Part shown: in pieces, positions 17,418-26,253 of the stretch
How positions within the stretch are numbered: the stretch's first letter is position 1
Layout of the letters: every line of letters starts with the position of its first letter
Assembly (NCBI RefSeq): GCF_900101385.1
Contig: NZ_FMZB01000001.1
Span: 124,001-188,000 of the forward strand
From: Terribacillus halophilus
Lineage (GTDB): Bacteria > Bacillota > Bacilli > Bacillales > Amphibacillaceae
DNA: 64,000 nucleotides
Direction of reading: 5' to 3'
Program-made: the position numbers and the translations under genes
The notes under the pieces: model-generated
What the model was told of the DNA's origin: nothing
Seen by the model: only the letters and a program-made list of their open reading frames with translations
Database searches by the model: none

Positions 17418-17579
17418 GTGGACGATTACTTGGAGCAGCGCATCCGTGTGCTGGAGCTGGAAGTGGAGGAATTGAAAGAGCAGGCGAAACCAAGTCAGGT
17501 TAACACATGGATTTGGGCGTTTATTCCGATTTTGGCACTGTTAATCCCAGTGTTGGCTCTTGTAGGGAATATATTCTAA
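17418..17579 (+). CDS. Small single-pass membrane protein in the lia-type operon (53 aa)
   Basis: An open frame of 53 codons starting GTG 17418 behind a full AAAGGAGGAGC site and ending TAA 17577-17579. The product begins MDDYLEQRIRVLELEVEEL, an amphipathic acidic coiled-coil-like helix, followed by a proline-containing hydrophobic segment (WIWAFIPILALLIPVLALVG) that would span the membrane. It sits 17 bases after the Lmo0954-like gene and 20 bases before the PspA gene. The topology suggests an adaptor holding the PspA/LiaH coat at the membrane. I do not recognise the family. Confidence 0.75.
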   Translation: MDDYLEQRIRVLELEVEELKEQAKPSQVNTWIWAFIPILALLIPVLALVGNIF

Positions 17580-17599
17580 ACAAAAAAGGAGAGATACAC

Positions 17600-18223
17600 A
17601 TGGAAAACATTTTTACTCGAATCAAACAGGCGGTTGCAGCAGATTTTCACGAAATTTTGGATAAGAAGGAAGAAAAGAATCCAACGGTGCAGCTTAGCCA
17701 GTATATCCGTCAATGTGAGCAGCAAGCGAAGAAAATTCGCGAGTTGATCGAGAAGCAGTATCAGCTGAAGCATGATTTCACGAAGGAATACCATGCAGCA
17801 CAGGCGATGGCGGATAAGCGGGAGCGCCAGGCGAAGCTTGCACAAGAGCAAGGTGAAACTGAACTTGCTGAACAGGCTCAAGATGAACGCGAGCAATACC
17901 AAGAGCGTGCAGATAGGATCAAGGCGATGAAGGAAAAAGCGGATTCTGATTTGCAGGAGCTGGAGAAAAAATACGTACAGATGAAGCACAAGCTGAAGGA
18001 TCTCTATGTAAAGAAAATGGAATTCTCCGAGCGGGAAAATGTCGCAAAAGCGCACCGCGGGATGAATGAGATTCTCAAGAACAAGCCGGAATTCGAATTC
18101 GCTTCCAATAAATTCAATGACCTGGAAGGATATATTGATCGGCTGGAGCGTAAGGTGGATGCAGATTATCGCAAGATGACGCTTGATGCCAAACTGGCAG
18201 ATTTGGAAAGGAAATCTAGTTAA
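17600..18223 (+). CDS. liaH: PspA/IM30 family protein (LiaH-like)
   Basis: A 207-residue, almost entirely helical and highly charged protein of the PspA/Vipp1/LiaH family, which forms oligomers on stressed membranes. It begins with the amphipathic MENIFTRIKQAVAADFHEIL, followed by long coiled-coil segments (about residues 25-150), and has PTVQLSQYIRQ as in family members. ATG 17600 has AAAGGAG nine bases upstream; the longer frame from 17507 overlaps the 53-codon gene and is rejected. A stem-loop follows at 18246, so the liaFSR genes may be expressed at a lower level than this one. Confidence 0.92.
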   Translation: MENIFTRIKQAVAADFHEILDKKEEKNPTVQLSQYIRQCEQQAKKIRELIEKQYQLKHDFTKEYHAAQAMADKRERQAKLAQEQGETELAEQAQDEREQYQERADRIKAMKEKADSDLQELEKKYVQMKHKLKDLYVKKMEFSERENVAKAHRGMNEILKNKPEFEFASNKFNDLEGYIDRLERKVDADYRKMTLDAKLADLERKSS

Positions 18224-18245
18224 AATAAGCATGACGTGGTAATCT

Positions 18246-18280
18246 AGGAAGGACACAGACGGCTGTGTGCTTCCTTGTTT
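18246..18280 (+). terminator. Stem-loop between the PspA gene and liaF; terminator or attenuator
   Basis: AGGAAG plus ACACAG pairs with CTGTGT plus CTTCCT around an ACGG loop, followed by TGTTTATA. The weak T-run would allow read-through into liaFSR. Confidence 0.7.
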
Positions 18281-18310
18281 ATACTTGCCGCATGAAAGGG
18301 GTGCCTCGGA

Positions 18311-19027
18311 GTGAAGCCGAACGATACGATACGCTGGCTGCTCATCGCTGCAGCAGTGGTTTTCCTGGCTGAATTAGTGCTATCGGGGACGGGCGTGCTG
18401 ATTGGTATCGGGATGGGTATACTGTTCATCTACATTGGAAAAAGGCAGTTATCCGGCCGTAAAGGGACGATTTTATTTTGCCTTGGCATATTCATAGTTG
18501 GCATGAGTTTATTGCAATCATTGGCTTTTTATCTAGTTTTGACAGCTGGAATCATCTATTACTTTTCCAAAATCCACGATACAACGGATAAACCGCAAGC
18601 CTATCAGCCTTCCTTTGACCAGACCACCTCAGGGGAGCAGGTATTCGAACAAAAATCATTGTTCAAGAACAGCTGGTTTGGTGCCCAGTCCGCAGGCAGC
18701 ACAGTGTACGAATGGCAAGATACTAATATTCAATCCTTTATTGGGGATACGGTCATCGACCTGAATTATACCGTACTGCCGAAAGAAGAAGCTGTCCTGA
18801 TGGTACGTAAAGTACTGGGGAATGTGCGCATCATCGTTCCATATGATATTGAAGTGGATGTGCATCATTCCGTTGTTTACGGGTCGATCGCCATTTTTGA
18901 GCATCGGGAACAGAACAGCTGGAATAAAGTGATTCATATGCGGACAAAAGGTTATCAGCAATCCACCCAGCGTATCAAAATTGTCACAAGTATTGTGGCC
19001 GGCAAGCTGGAGGTGGTGCGCGTATGA
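18311..19027 (+). CDS. liaF: LiaF-like envelope stress regulator
   Basis: A 238-residue membrane protein with about four N-terminal hydrophobic segments and a C-terminal LiaF domain (about residues 125-238: SFIGDTVIDLNYTVLPKEE, RKVLGNVRIIVPYDIEVDV). LiaF keeps the kinase LiaS inactive until the envelope is disturbed by antibiotics such as bacitracin. The GTG start is preceded by AAAGGGG. The stop overlaps the liaS start as ATGA, so the two are translationally coupled. Confidence 0.92.
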   Translation: MKPNDTIRWLLIAAAVVFLAELVLSGTGVLIGIGMGILFIYIGKRQLSGRKGTILFCLGIFIVGMSLLQSLAFYLVLTAGIIYYFSKIHDTTDKPQAYQPSFDQTTSGEQVFEQKSLFKNSWFGAQSAGSTVYEWQDTNIQSFIGDTVIDLNYTVLPKEEAVLMVRKVLGNVRIIVPYDIEVDVHHSVVYGSIAIFEHREQNSWNKVIHMRTKGYQQSTQRIKIVTSIVAGKLEVVRV

Positions 19028-20067
19028 GTAATATCGTAAAACGCCATGTGGGATTCGGTATGCTGTACAGCCTGCTTTTGCTTGCGGGATTGGCTGCTTT
19101 GTATCTGTTGGATTTTCCAATTGATGATTGGAAATCCATCTGGACCATGCATGAAAGCAACATGCCGTTTCTGATTGCAGCACCACTCTTCGTCTTGTTC
19201 TCTGGTGCAATTCTTGGGTTGTTTTCCGGTCTGTACTGGCGCAGGCGCTGGCATCAGGCCGCGCGGGAGTTGGAGAGCATCCGGGAGGGACAGCAGCCTT
19301 TGAAGAAGCGCAGTTTCAGTTTATCCGAGCTGCAGCATACATGGACTGAGCTGGAACGTCTGCAAGCTTATATGAATGAACAGGCAAAGCTGGCACAGAA
19401 ATTGACAAATGAACGAGTGATCGACCGAGAGGAAGAAGTTCAGCGCATCGTCTCGGAAGAAAGAAATCGTTTGGCAAGGGAGCTGCATGACTCCGTCAGC
19501 CAAGAGCTGTTTGCGGCCTCCATGCTGATCTCCGCCTTGACGGAATCAGAAGAAGAGAATACGCCAATGTTTACTGCGCTGAAGCAGCTTGAGGTTATGG
19601 TCCAGCAATCGCAGCTCGAAATGCGGGCGCTGCTGTTGCATCTTAGACCTGCAGCACTGAAGGGGAAAACGCTGCAGGAAGGAATGGATTTACTTCTTGA
19701 AGATTTGCGGGCAAAGGTGCCACTTTCAATTGAGTGGGAGCTGGATACATTTCCAGTGGAGAAAGGTATCGAGGATCAGCTATTCCGCATCGTGCAGGAG
19801 TCGGTTTCGAATACGCTGCGTCATGCAAAAGCGGAAAGTCTGTCCATCAAGCTTCTCCAGCGTGACAGCTTCATCATCTTGCTCGTTGCAGATGATGGTA
19901 TCGGCTTCGAAATAGGCACCGAACAGCCGGGAGCTTATGGTTTGCAAAATATGAAGGAAAGGGCAGCGGAAATCGGCGCCCATCTGCGGGTGGTAAGTGT
20001 GCCGAAGCAAGGTACACGCTTGGAGGTACGCGTTCCGATGCTTGATAGGGAGGAAGAAAAAACATGA
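19024..20067 (+). CDS. liaS: LiaS-like sensor histidine kinase
   Basis: A 347-residue kinase with two N-terminal membrane segments separated by a short extracytoplasmic loop, a HAMP-like and coiled-coil stretch, a HisKA_3 dimerisation domain with the phospho-acceptor H155 in [12 protein letters not shown], and a HATPase domain ([28 protein letters not shown]). The short sensing loop fits the intramembrane-sensing kinases of which LiaS is one. It overlaps liaF and liaR by four bases on each side, so the three are made together. Confidence 0.95.
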   Translation: MSNIVKRHVGFGMLYSLLLLAGLAALYLLDFPIDDWKSIWTMHESNMPFLIAAPLFVLFSGAILGLFSGLYWRRRWHQAARELESIREGQQPLKKRSFSLSELQHTWTELERLQAYMNEQAKLAQKLTNERVIDREEEVQRIVSEERNRLARELHDSVSQELFAASMLISALTESEEENTPMFTALKQLEVMVQQSQLEMRALLLHLRPAALKGKTLQEGMDLLLEDLRAKVPLSIEWELDTFPVEKGIEDQLFRIVQESVSNTLRHAKAESLSIKLLQRDSFIILLVADDGIGFEIGTEQPGAYGLQNMKERAAEIGAHLRVVSVPKQGTRLEVRVPMLDREEEKT

Positions 20068-20696
20068 TCAAGGTACTGTTTGTGGACGATCATGAAATGG
20101 TACGGATCGGTGTTTCGGCATATTTATCGACACAAGCCGATATCGAGGTAATCGGGGAAGCGGATAATGGAGAGGAAGCAGTAACGCTTGCGCTCGAATT
20201 GAAACCAGATATCATCTTGATGGATCTTGTGATGGACCGGATGGATGGCATAGAGGCGACCAGGCAAATCGTCAAAGCCTGGCCCGAGGCAAAGGTGATT
20301 GTCGTCACAAGTTTTCTTGATGATGATAAAGTATACCCGGCCCTGGAAGCGGGTGCTGCCAGCTATCTGCTGAAAACATCCAAAGCAACGGAAATAGCGA
20401 AGGCGATAAGGTCTACATATAACGGAACAGCTGTTTTCGAGCCGGAAGTGACGAATAAAGTGATGGCCCGCATGCGAAAGCCGCAAGCGCCTGTCTTGCA
20501 TGATACACTGACAGCAAGGGAGCAGGAGGTATTGCTTTTGATTGCCAAGGGAAGATCCAATCAAGAAATTGCTTCGGAGCTTTTCATCGCTTTGAAGACT
20601 GTGAAAGTGCATGTCAGCAATATATTGAGCAAGCTTGAAGTACAGGATCGCACGCAAGCAGCGATCTATGTCCATGAAAATGGGCTGCTCAATTGA
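20064..20696 (+). CDS. liaR: LiaR-like response regulator
   Basis: A 210-residue NarL/FixJ-type response regulator. The receiver domain has acidic residues DDHEMVRIG, phospho-acceptor D54 in [11 protein letters not shown] and the conserved lysine in LLKTS. The C-terminal LuxR-type helix-turn-helix is [15 protein letters not shown]...[14 protein letters not shown]. It is the partner of LiaS, and its likely target is the inverted repeat at 17006-17021 before the operon. A strong terminator ends the module. Confidence 0.95.
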   Translation: MIKVLFVDDHEMVRIGVSAYLSTQADIEVIGEADNGEEAVTLALELKPDIILMDLVMDRMDGIEATRQIVKAWPEAKVIVVTSFLDDDKVYPALEAGAASYLLKTSKATEIAKAIRSTYNGTAVFEPEVTNKVMARMRKPQAPVLHDTLTAREQEVLLLIAKGRSNQEIASELFIALKTVKVHVSNILSKLEVQDRTQAAIYVHENGLLN

Positions 20697-20735
20697 AAAA
20701 GCAGGCTTCCCATCTAAAGGGATAGCCTGCTTTTT
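20696..20735. terminator. Bidirectional terminator between liaR and ypmS
   Basis: AAAAAGCAGGCT pairs with AGCCTGCTTTTT, and inner TCCC pairs with GGGA. A-runs and T-runs flank both sides, serving the converging genes. Confidence 0.9.
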
Positions 20736-21369
20736 ATAAACCGAATGTATCATTCGGGATATATAGTTTGAAGCTCAGATTATCATTCGGCAAATCGAAT
20801 TGTTCTACTTCCACATGGAAGTTGTTTTGTAACTCCATTTGTGTGACAGCGACATAGATAGATTCATCGTCTGGATTGATCGTGACCCATTCCGGCAACT
20901 TGTAATATCTATCTATATATTTAAGAACTTTATCATTCGGCAGGGAAAGACTGCCAAGTGAGATATCGCGCTGTACGAGCAGTAGATCGCCATTTTCCTG
21001 TACTTGCGGTTCCAGTGTGATTTGCAGTGGAATCCTTACGCCGAATGCCGTGATTCCGCCACTCAATTCAACGGCATCGTCACCGAGTACAACCGAATAA
21101 TTATCGGAGTCATCGTTCAGCTCCTTATCGATATAGGCATTGATCAGTTCATTGACATTCGCTTTGGTAGAGCTGATGGTGAACTCAGACGAATCCGAGC
21201 TATCGAATTGAGCTTCCTCTGGCGGTTCTGGGGCCGGACTGAAGGCCGGAAGGAAAATAAGCAAAAGCAAGAGCAGCAGGACGATGCCGTTCGCAATAGC
21301 CAGTATTTTAAAGTATTTCTTCCAGTCACGCTGTTTTGGCGGCTGTGTTTCATTCTTCCTGTTTTCCAT
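20734..21369 (-). CDS. ypmS: YpmS family membrane-anchored protein
   Basis: A 211-residue protein with a short basic cytoplasmic N terminus, one membrane segment (residues about 22-44, FKILAIANGIVLLLLLLLIF) and an extracytoplasmic domain. It matches the YpmS (DUF2140) family, whose function is unknown. It lies 14 bases after ypmR, the same order as in B. subtilis, so the pair forms an operon. The extracytoplasmic part contains repeated beta-strand-like blocks such as VELSGGITAFG and PLQITLEP. Confidence 0.88.
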   Translation of the reverse strand: MENRKNETQPPKQRDWKKYFKILAIANGIVLLLLLLLIFLPAFSPAPEPPEEAQFDSSDSSEFTISSTKANVNELINAYIDKELNDDSDNYSVVLGDDAVELSGGITAFGVRIPLQITLEPQVQENGDLLLVQRDISLGSLSLPNDKVLKYIDRYYKLPEWVTINPDDESIYVAVTQMELQNNFHVEVEQFDLPNDNLSFKLYIPNDTFGL

Positions 21370-21383
21370 GATTGTTCACCTGC

Positions 21384-22289
21384 CTATTCATCTTCTTCCT
21401 GTATAACCGGCTTGATACTTTCCAATACCCGTTCGGCAACTTTTCCATACCCGACTTCATTTGGATGGAAGTAGTCATCTGCCAGTAAAGTGGCCGTTTG
21501 GTTGTGGAATAAATCGGCTGTTTCAATATAATGCTGGTCTTTTTCTTTTGCGACCTGCTTGCCGATATCATTGTACTCATCGACGATCGTGCCAAGCTGA
21601 TCCTCTATTTCAGGGAAAGATTCTTCGAAGGGATTATAAAAGCCGATCAAATAAACTTCAGCATCCGGGTTCAGCGTATCAATCTTTTCGAATATATCTT
21701 TCATTCGTTCCTCGTACGACGGCATGGCCGCACTGTAGTCATCGTAATCCAAATCAGTGAAGTGATCTTTCGTCACTTTCATGATATCATTGGCGCCGAT
21801 TGTAATCAGGACAACATCGGCATTCTTGATCGAGGCTGAAATGACAGGATCGTCCAGCCTTTTCAACAGCTGATCCGTCCGATTGCCGCGTTTACCGAAA
21901 TTATCGATTTTGACATGATCATCTGTTTCTTCGAACGTTTGCTTCAGAATGCCGACATAACCGCCATTCTCTGTCGCATCACCCACACCCTGGGTCAGGG
22001 AATCACCAACTGCTGTAATATGAAGATCTTCTTTGATGAAAAGTCCGAGTGTATCCTTGAGCAATCTCCGGAAGGCATCCTTGATTTCAGAGGAAGTGTC
22101 GGTTTCTTCTTCCGATAGAGCTGGATTCTCTTCTGAGTCATCGGGTGTTTCTGTTTCACTCGGTACAATCTCCGTGGGGGCATTTGTGACCGTTGCCTTT
22201 TGATCGGACCCTGCAAAAACGATCACTGCCCCGATTACGATAACGAGCAGGAACGATGCAACAAGATAGTAGATTTTTCTTTTTTGCAA
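21384..22289 (-). CDS. ypmR: YpmR-like SGNH/GDSL esterase, membrane-anchored
   Basis: A 301-residue protein with an N-terminal membrane anchor, a low-complexity acidic linker (about residues 35-75) and an SGNH hydrolase domain. The catalytic blocks are all present: ITAVGDSLTQG (Ser), the Gly in RGNRTDQLL, TIGANDIM (Asn) and DYFHPNEVGY (Asp-His). Substrate unknown; lipid or polysaccharide esters at the cell surface are plausible. The start is TTG 22289, with GAGGG nine bases upstream; two nearby ATG codons are out of frame. Paired with ypmS. Confidence 0.9.
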   Translation of the reverse strand: MQKRKIYYLVASFLLVIVIGAVIVFAGSDQKATVTNAPTEIVPSETETPDDSEENPALSEEETDTSSEIKDAFRRLLKDTLGLFIKEDLHITAVGDSLTQGVGDATENGGYVGILKQTFEETDDHVKIDNFGKRGNRTDQLLKRLDDPVISASIKNADVVLITIGANDIMKVTKDHFTDLDYDDYSAAMPSYEERMKDIFEKIDTLNPDAEVYLIGFYNPFEESFPEIEDQLGTIVDEYNDIGKQVAKEKDQHYIETADLFHNQTATLLADDYFHPNEVGYGKVAERVLESIKPVIQEEDE

Positions 22290-22509
22290 GCATCATCACC
22301 CTCGGGAGAAATATAGTAACGTATTCCCGCCTATAAGTCTTTTAGACGGCGGTATACCGGAAAATGCAATTGTAAATTGGTTGTAAAATTATATCTTACT
22401 AGATTCAGGGAAAGTTGGATAGTGGGAAGAGCTGGTACACTATGCACTATGTTTCGCTAAATGCTTTGCTGGGAACACGTCTTATTAAAAGGATAAGGAG
22501 GAACGCAGT

Positions 22510-22707
22510 ATGAAGGAGTACAGTGTAGTACCGAATAAAAACGTGTCAGGCTGGTATGTGAAAATGGAAGATATTGCACCGACAGAATACCATAGCACGC
22601 GAGATGATGCCGTTTTGGAGGCGGAAGGACTTGCTCGGGAAAATTCGCCTAGCAAACTCGTCATCTACGATGCACAGCATGAAGTGGAAGAAGAGCGGCA
22701 GTTTTAA
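22510..22707 (+). CDS. DUF2188 domain protein
   Basis: A 65-residue soluble protein consisting of one DUF2188-like domain: the pattern of SVVPNKNVSGWYVKMED, then STRDDAVLEAEGLARENSPSK and LVIYD is typical. Function unknown. The ATG follows AAGGAGGAACGCAGT, a strong site, and a terminator follows directly, so it is transcribed alone. The 220 bases upstream to ypmR hold no other gene; a small CCGCC/GGCGG hairpin near 22330 is visible. Confidence 0.82.
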   Translation: MKEYSVVPNKNVSGWYVKMEDIAPTEYHSTRDDAVLEAEGLARENSPSKLVIYDAQHEVEEERQF

Positions 22708-22738
22708 AATTACCGGCATGAAATTGCCGGTAATTTTT
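22706..22738 (+). terminator. Terminator after the DUF2188 gene
   Basis: AAAATTACCGGCA pairs with TGCCGGTAATTTTT around a short loop. The stem overlaps the stop codon. Confidence 0.88.
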
Positions 22739-22786
22739 AACCGTTTGGGCAGTTCTTGAATAAGCTGAACAGCAGGAGGTGCAAGT

Positions 22787-23038
22787 ATGGAATTTTCCTT
22801 GCTGCTGTTAGCTTTTTCCGGAATCGCATTGATCTGTATCGGAGTGTTGCGGCACTTCACGAAGGATCCGTTTGTCTTATTCATCCCTGCCGCTGTAACG
22901 GCGCTGCTATTACTCGTCACCAGTATATTCTCCTTCCTGTTTCAGGAAGAGCTTATCAAAGGAACATTATATATCTTTGCTTCTATCTTATGCGGACTAT
23001 TCGTCTTATTGCTATTCTTGCCACCTTTTCGTAAATGA
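22787..23038 (+). CDS. YesK-like small membrane protein
   Basis: An 83-residue protein made of three hydrophobic segments (about residues 2-20, 28-50 and 56-78) with few charged residues. It resembles the YesK-like family, which has no known function. The ATG follows AGCAGGAGGTGCAAGT. It converges on rarD with only seven bases between the stops. Confidence 0.65.
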   Translation: MEFSLLLLAFSGIALICIGVLRHFTKDPFVLFIPAAVTALLLLVTSIFSFLFQEELIKGTLYIFASILCGLFVLLLFLPPFRK

Positions 23039-23045
23039 AGGTGGC

Positions 23046-23966
23046 TTATTTTACAGCTTCGGCATGCTGCAGCTGCTTTGTCGTCAAGCGCTTCATGCGG
23101 ATGCCCGAAATGGTATAGAGGATCAACGCACCCCAAATGCATGTGAAAGCAATCATGTGTGCATGTGTGAATGCTTCACCGAAAAAGGTGACGCCAAAGA
23201 TCAGCATGAGTGTCGGTGCAATGTATTGGAGCAGACCGATCGTCGTCAAAGAAAGCCTGCGAGCACCATAGGCGAATAGCAAAAGCGGCGCGGCTGTGGC
23301 CGCTCCGGATAAAAATAGGATGATAGCTGTACCGGTTGATATGGGGCTGCTGTCTGCAGCAGGTACAAAAAGCAAATACAAAATAGCCAATGGGGTGACG
23401 AACATCGTCTCGATTGTCAGTCCGAACATCGGCGGTATCGTCACTATCTTTTTTAGCAGACCGTACACAGCGAATGTGATTGCCAGCAGGAACGACACCC
23501 AAGGGAACACGCCATAGCTGATGGTCAAATAAATGACACCGATCGCGGCAAGGATGAAGCTGAAAATCTGCAAACGCGTGCTTTTTTCCTTCAGGATGAT
23601 CATGGCGAGCAGGATGCTGATGAGTGGGTTTATGTAATAACCCAGGCTTGATTGCAGGACATGACCGGAATTTACTGCCCAGATGAATACGAGCCAATTG
23701 AGACTGACCATGATGGAAGCTGCAAATAACCCCCATAATGCGCGTTTATTCAAAAACAATTCCTTTAGCTGTTTGATGAAAGGACGGATTTTTCCTAGCA
23801 AAAGGACGACCAGGATCATCGTGACAAACGACCAGACGATTCGGTGGGCAAGCAAGTGGCCGGCATCGACTTCTTCTAATAAATTCCAAAACAGCGGCAG
23901 TACGCCCCACATCATGTACGCGATTGCAGCATACACGACACCGGACTTCGATGATTGCGATTGCAT
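23046..23966 (-). CDS. rarD: RarD-type EamA family permease
   Basis: A 306-residue inner-membrane protein with about ten hydrophobic segments in two EamA halves. It begins GVVYAAIAYMMWGVLPLFW and has LLAHRIVWS and LLQYIAPTLMLIFGV, which mark the RarD subgroup. RarD was named from chloramphenicol sensitivity, but the substrate of these exporters is not established. The open frame starts at ATG 23966. Confidence 0.88.
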   Translation of the reverse strand: MQSQSSKSGVVYAAIAYMMWGVLPLFWNLLEEVDAGHLLAHRIVWSFVTMILVVLLLGKIRPFIKQLKELFLNKRALWGLFAASIMVSLNWLVFIWAVNSGHVLQSSLGYYINPLISILLAMIILKEKSTRLQIFSFILAAIGVIYLTISYGVFPWVSFLLAITFAVYGLLKKIVTIPPMFGLTIETMFVTPLAILYLLFVPAADSSPISTGTAIILFLSGAATAAPLLLFAYGARRLSLTTIGLLQYIAPTLMLIFGVTFFGEAFTHAHMIAFTCIWGALILYTISGIRMKRLTTKQLQHAEAVK

Positions 23967-24138
23967 GTTGGCATGCGCCTCTCTTTCTATCTCTGTATGG
24001 ATTAAGTGTAAGGTTGGGAATCGGGCTTTTCAATACATTTGCTTCGTTAAAGGGTAGAGAAGTTGTCAATGGCTGTTGGAATGCTATATATTAGTATGGG
24101 TAATTGGAAATATGCTACATATGAAGGGAGACGCTCAT

Positions 24139-25578
24139 GTGCATATAATTGCGTACTTATTAGGATTATTGACTATTATAAATATCCTCCTCGCACTGGC
24201 AATTGTCTTCCTGGAAAGGCGCGATGCCAGTGTCACATGGGCATGGCTGCTCGTACTTGTATTCATTCCGGTAGCAGGCTTCGTTATTTATTTGCTTTTT
24301 GGGCGCAAACTCTCAGGCAAGATCTTCACCTGGGATACGAAGTCACGGCTCGGTGTGAAGAAACAAGTGCAGGCTCAATTGCGTGCCATCGAGGAAGATA
24401 CTTTTGTCTATAAACAAGAAGCAGTCAAGGAATATAAAGACCTTGCCTACATGCATCTTCGCAATGATGATGCCATCCTGACCCAGGGAAACGAAGTGGA
24501 ACTGTTCACGGATGGTCAAAAGAAATTCCATGCACTGCTGCACGATCTTTCGCAGGCGAAGGACCATATACATCTATTATATTATATCGTGCGCAGTGAC
24601 AAGCTGGGGGAACGTTTGGCGGACGTACTCATAAAGAAGGCACAAGAAGGTGTAAAGGTACGTTTTCTGTATGATGATATGGGTTCGCGCAGTATCAAAA
24701 AGAGCTATGTGCGCAAACTCGTAAAAGCCGGAGTGGAAATTGAAGCGTTCTTTCCGTCATTCATTCCGAAGATCAACCTCAAGCTCAACCACCGGAACCA
24801 CCGGAAGCTGGCGATCATAGACGGAAAAGTTGGTTATATTGGCGGTTTTAACATCGGTGATGAGTATTTAGGCTATGATAAGAAATTCGGATATTGGCGT
24901 GATACGCATCTTCGGATAACCGGAGAAGCTGTAAGGGCGATGCAGACGCGTTTCATTTTAGACTGGAATCAAGCCTCGCGTCACGATATCGAGTATGAGG
25001 ACCGTTATTATTTGTCGGAACCAGCTGGTAATATCGGGGTGCAGATCGTTTCAAGCGGTCCAGATTCCGAGTGGGAGCAAATCAAGCATGGCTATATCAA
25101 GATGATTCTCTCAGCCAAGAAATACGTCTATATCCAGACACCGTATTTCATCCCCGATGAGAGTCTGGCGGATGCGCTGAAGGTTGCTGTACTGTCAGGT
25201 GTGGATGTCCGCGTCATGATACCGAACAAACCGGATCATCCTTTCGTTTATTGGGCGACTTATTCCAATGCAGGTGATTTGATCAAGGCTGGGGCCAAAG
25301 TTTATATTTATCAAAATGGTTTCCTCCATGCCAAGACGATCGTGGTGGATGATAAGATATCTTCCGTCGGGACAGCGAATATCGATGTCCGCAGCTTCCG
25401 GTTGAATTTTGAAGTGAATGCATTTTTATATGACCAAAATACGGCAGGGGTATTGAAAGAAAAATTTGAAGAGGATATCCTATTATCAACGGAGCTTTCA
25501 CATAAACTATATAAACAGAGATCAAACTGGATTCGTTTCAAGGAATCCATCTCACGTTTGATCTCGCCGATCTTGTAG
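24139..25578 (+). CDS. cls: Cardiolipin synthase
   Basis: A 479-residue membrane phospholipase-D-family enzyme that joins two phosphatidylglycerols to make cardiolipin. Two N-terminal membrane segments (ERRDASVTWAWLLVLVFIPV between them) are followed by two HKD motifs: HRKLAIID...GGFNIGDEY and HAKTIVVDD...GTANIDVRS. GTG 24139 is chosen because GAAGGGAG lies about eight bases upstream and the length then matches B. subtilis ClsA (482); the open frame extends 21 codons further upstream. The thioesterase gene follows after 30 bases. Confidence 0.93.
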   Translation: MHIIAYLLGLLTIINILLALAIVFLERRDASVTWAWLLVLVFIPVAGFVIYLLFGRKLSGKIFTWDTKSRLGVKKQVQAQLRAIEEDTFVYKQEAVKEYKDLAYMHLRNDDAILTQGNEVELFTDGQKKFHALLHDLSQAKDHIHLLYYIVRSDKLGERLADVLIKKAQEGVKVRFLYDDMGSRSIKKSYVRKLVKAGVEIEAFFPSFIPKINLKLNHRNHRKLAIIDGKVGYIGGFNIGDEYLGYDKKFGYWRDTHLRITGEAVRAMQTRFILDWNQASRHDIEYEDRYYLSEPAGNIGVQIVSSGPDSEWEQIKHGYIKMILSAKKYVYIQTPYFIPDESLADALKVAVLSGVDVRVMIPNKPDHPFVYWATYSNAGDLIKAGAKVYIYQNGFLHAKTIVVDDKISSVGTANIDVRSFRLNFEVNAFLYDQNTAGVLKEKFEEDILLSTELSHKLYKQRSNWIRFKESISRLISPIL

Positions 25579-25608
25579 CCTAAAGTTTGGCGGAAAGAAG
25601 GAACCCAA

Positions 25609-26151
25609 GTGAAATCGAAACCATGCATCGCATCTTTGACAGTGAAAACGTCCCATGTACTTCCTCCTGATACAAATACACATGGCACATTATTCGGTGG
25701 GACACTTATGTCCCATATCGATGATGTTGCCGCTATAGCGGCTTATCGGCATGCCAGACAGCTAGTCGTGACAGCTTCGACTGACAGTGTCGACTTCCTT
25801 GCACCTGTGAAGGTGGGGGATACGATCTGTGTTGAAGCATTTGTTACATGGACTAATAATACTTCCATGGAGGTATTTGTTAAAGCCGTGACAGAAGATT
25901 TGCGAACAGGAGCAAGGAAAGTATCGGCGACCGCGTTTGTGACCATGGTGGCGCTGGATGAAAATAATCAGCCGATCGAGGTCCCAGAAGTATTCCCGGA
26001 AAGCCCCGAGGAGAAATGGCTGTATGATGGTGCACCGCAGCGTGCCGCTTACCGCAAAGAACGACTGAAACGTTCAAAAGAGATGGCAGTCGCATTTGGA
26101 ACAGACTATCCATGGTTCCGCAACGACGGACGTAATTTTGAAGAAGAATAA
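25609..26151 (+). CDS. Acyl-CoA thioesterase, hotdog fold (YkhA type)
   Basis: A 180-residue hotdog-fold thioesterase that hydrolyses acyl-CoA. The diagnostic block is THGTLFGGTLMSHIDDVAAIAA, with VDFLAPVKVGD following, as in YkhA/BACH-type enzymes. The C-terminal 40 residues are charged. The GTG start has AAGAAGGAAC upstream. It may be co-transcribed with cls, 30 bases away. Chain-length preference cannot be inferred. Confidence 0.9.
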   Translation: MKSKPCIASLTVKTSHVLPPDTNTHGTLFGGTLMSHIDDVAAIAAYRHARQLVVTASTDSVDFLAPVKVGDTICVEAFVTWTNNTSMEVFVKAVTEDLRTGARKVSATAFVTMVALDENNQPIEVPEVFPESPEEKWLYDGAPQRAAYRKERLKRSKEMAVAFGTDYPWFRNDGRNFEEE

Positions 26152-26154
26152 GCA

Positions 26155-26191
26155 AGACGAGCCTGCTCCAACGGCAGGCTCGTCTTTTTTT
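26155..26191 (+). terminator. Terminator after the thioesterase gene
   Basis: AGACGAGCCTGC pairs with GCAGGCTCGTCT and is followed by TTTTTT. The stem is a strong 12 bp. Confidence 0.92.
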
Positions 26192-26253
26192 ATGTCAGGA
26201 TATTTTTTTCTGCAATAGTTTAGCGTTTTTTATAAAAAAGAGGGCTGTAAAAG

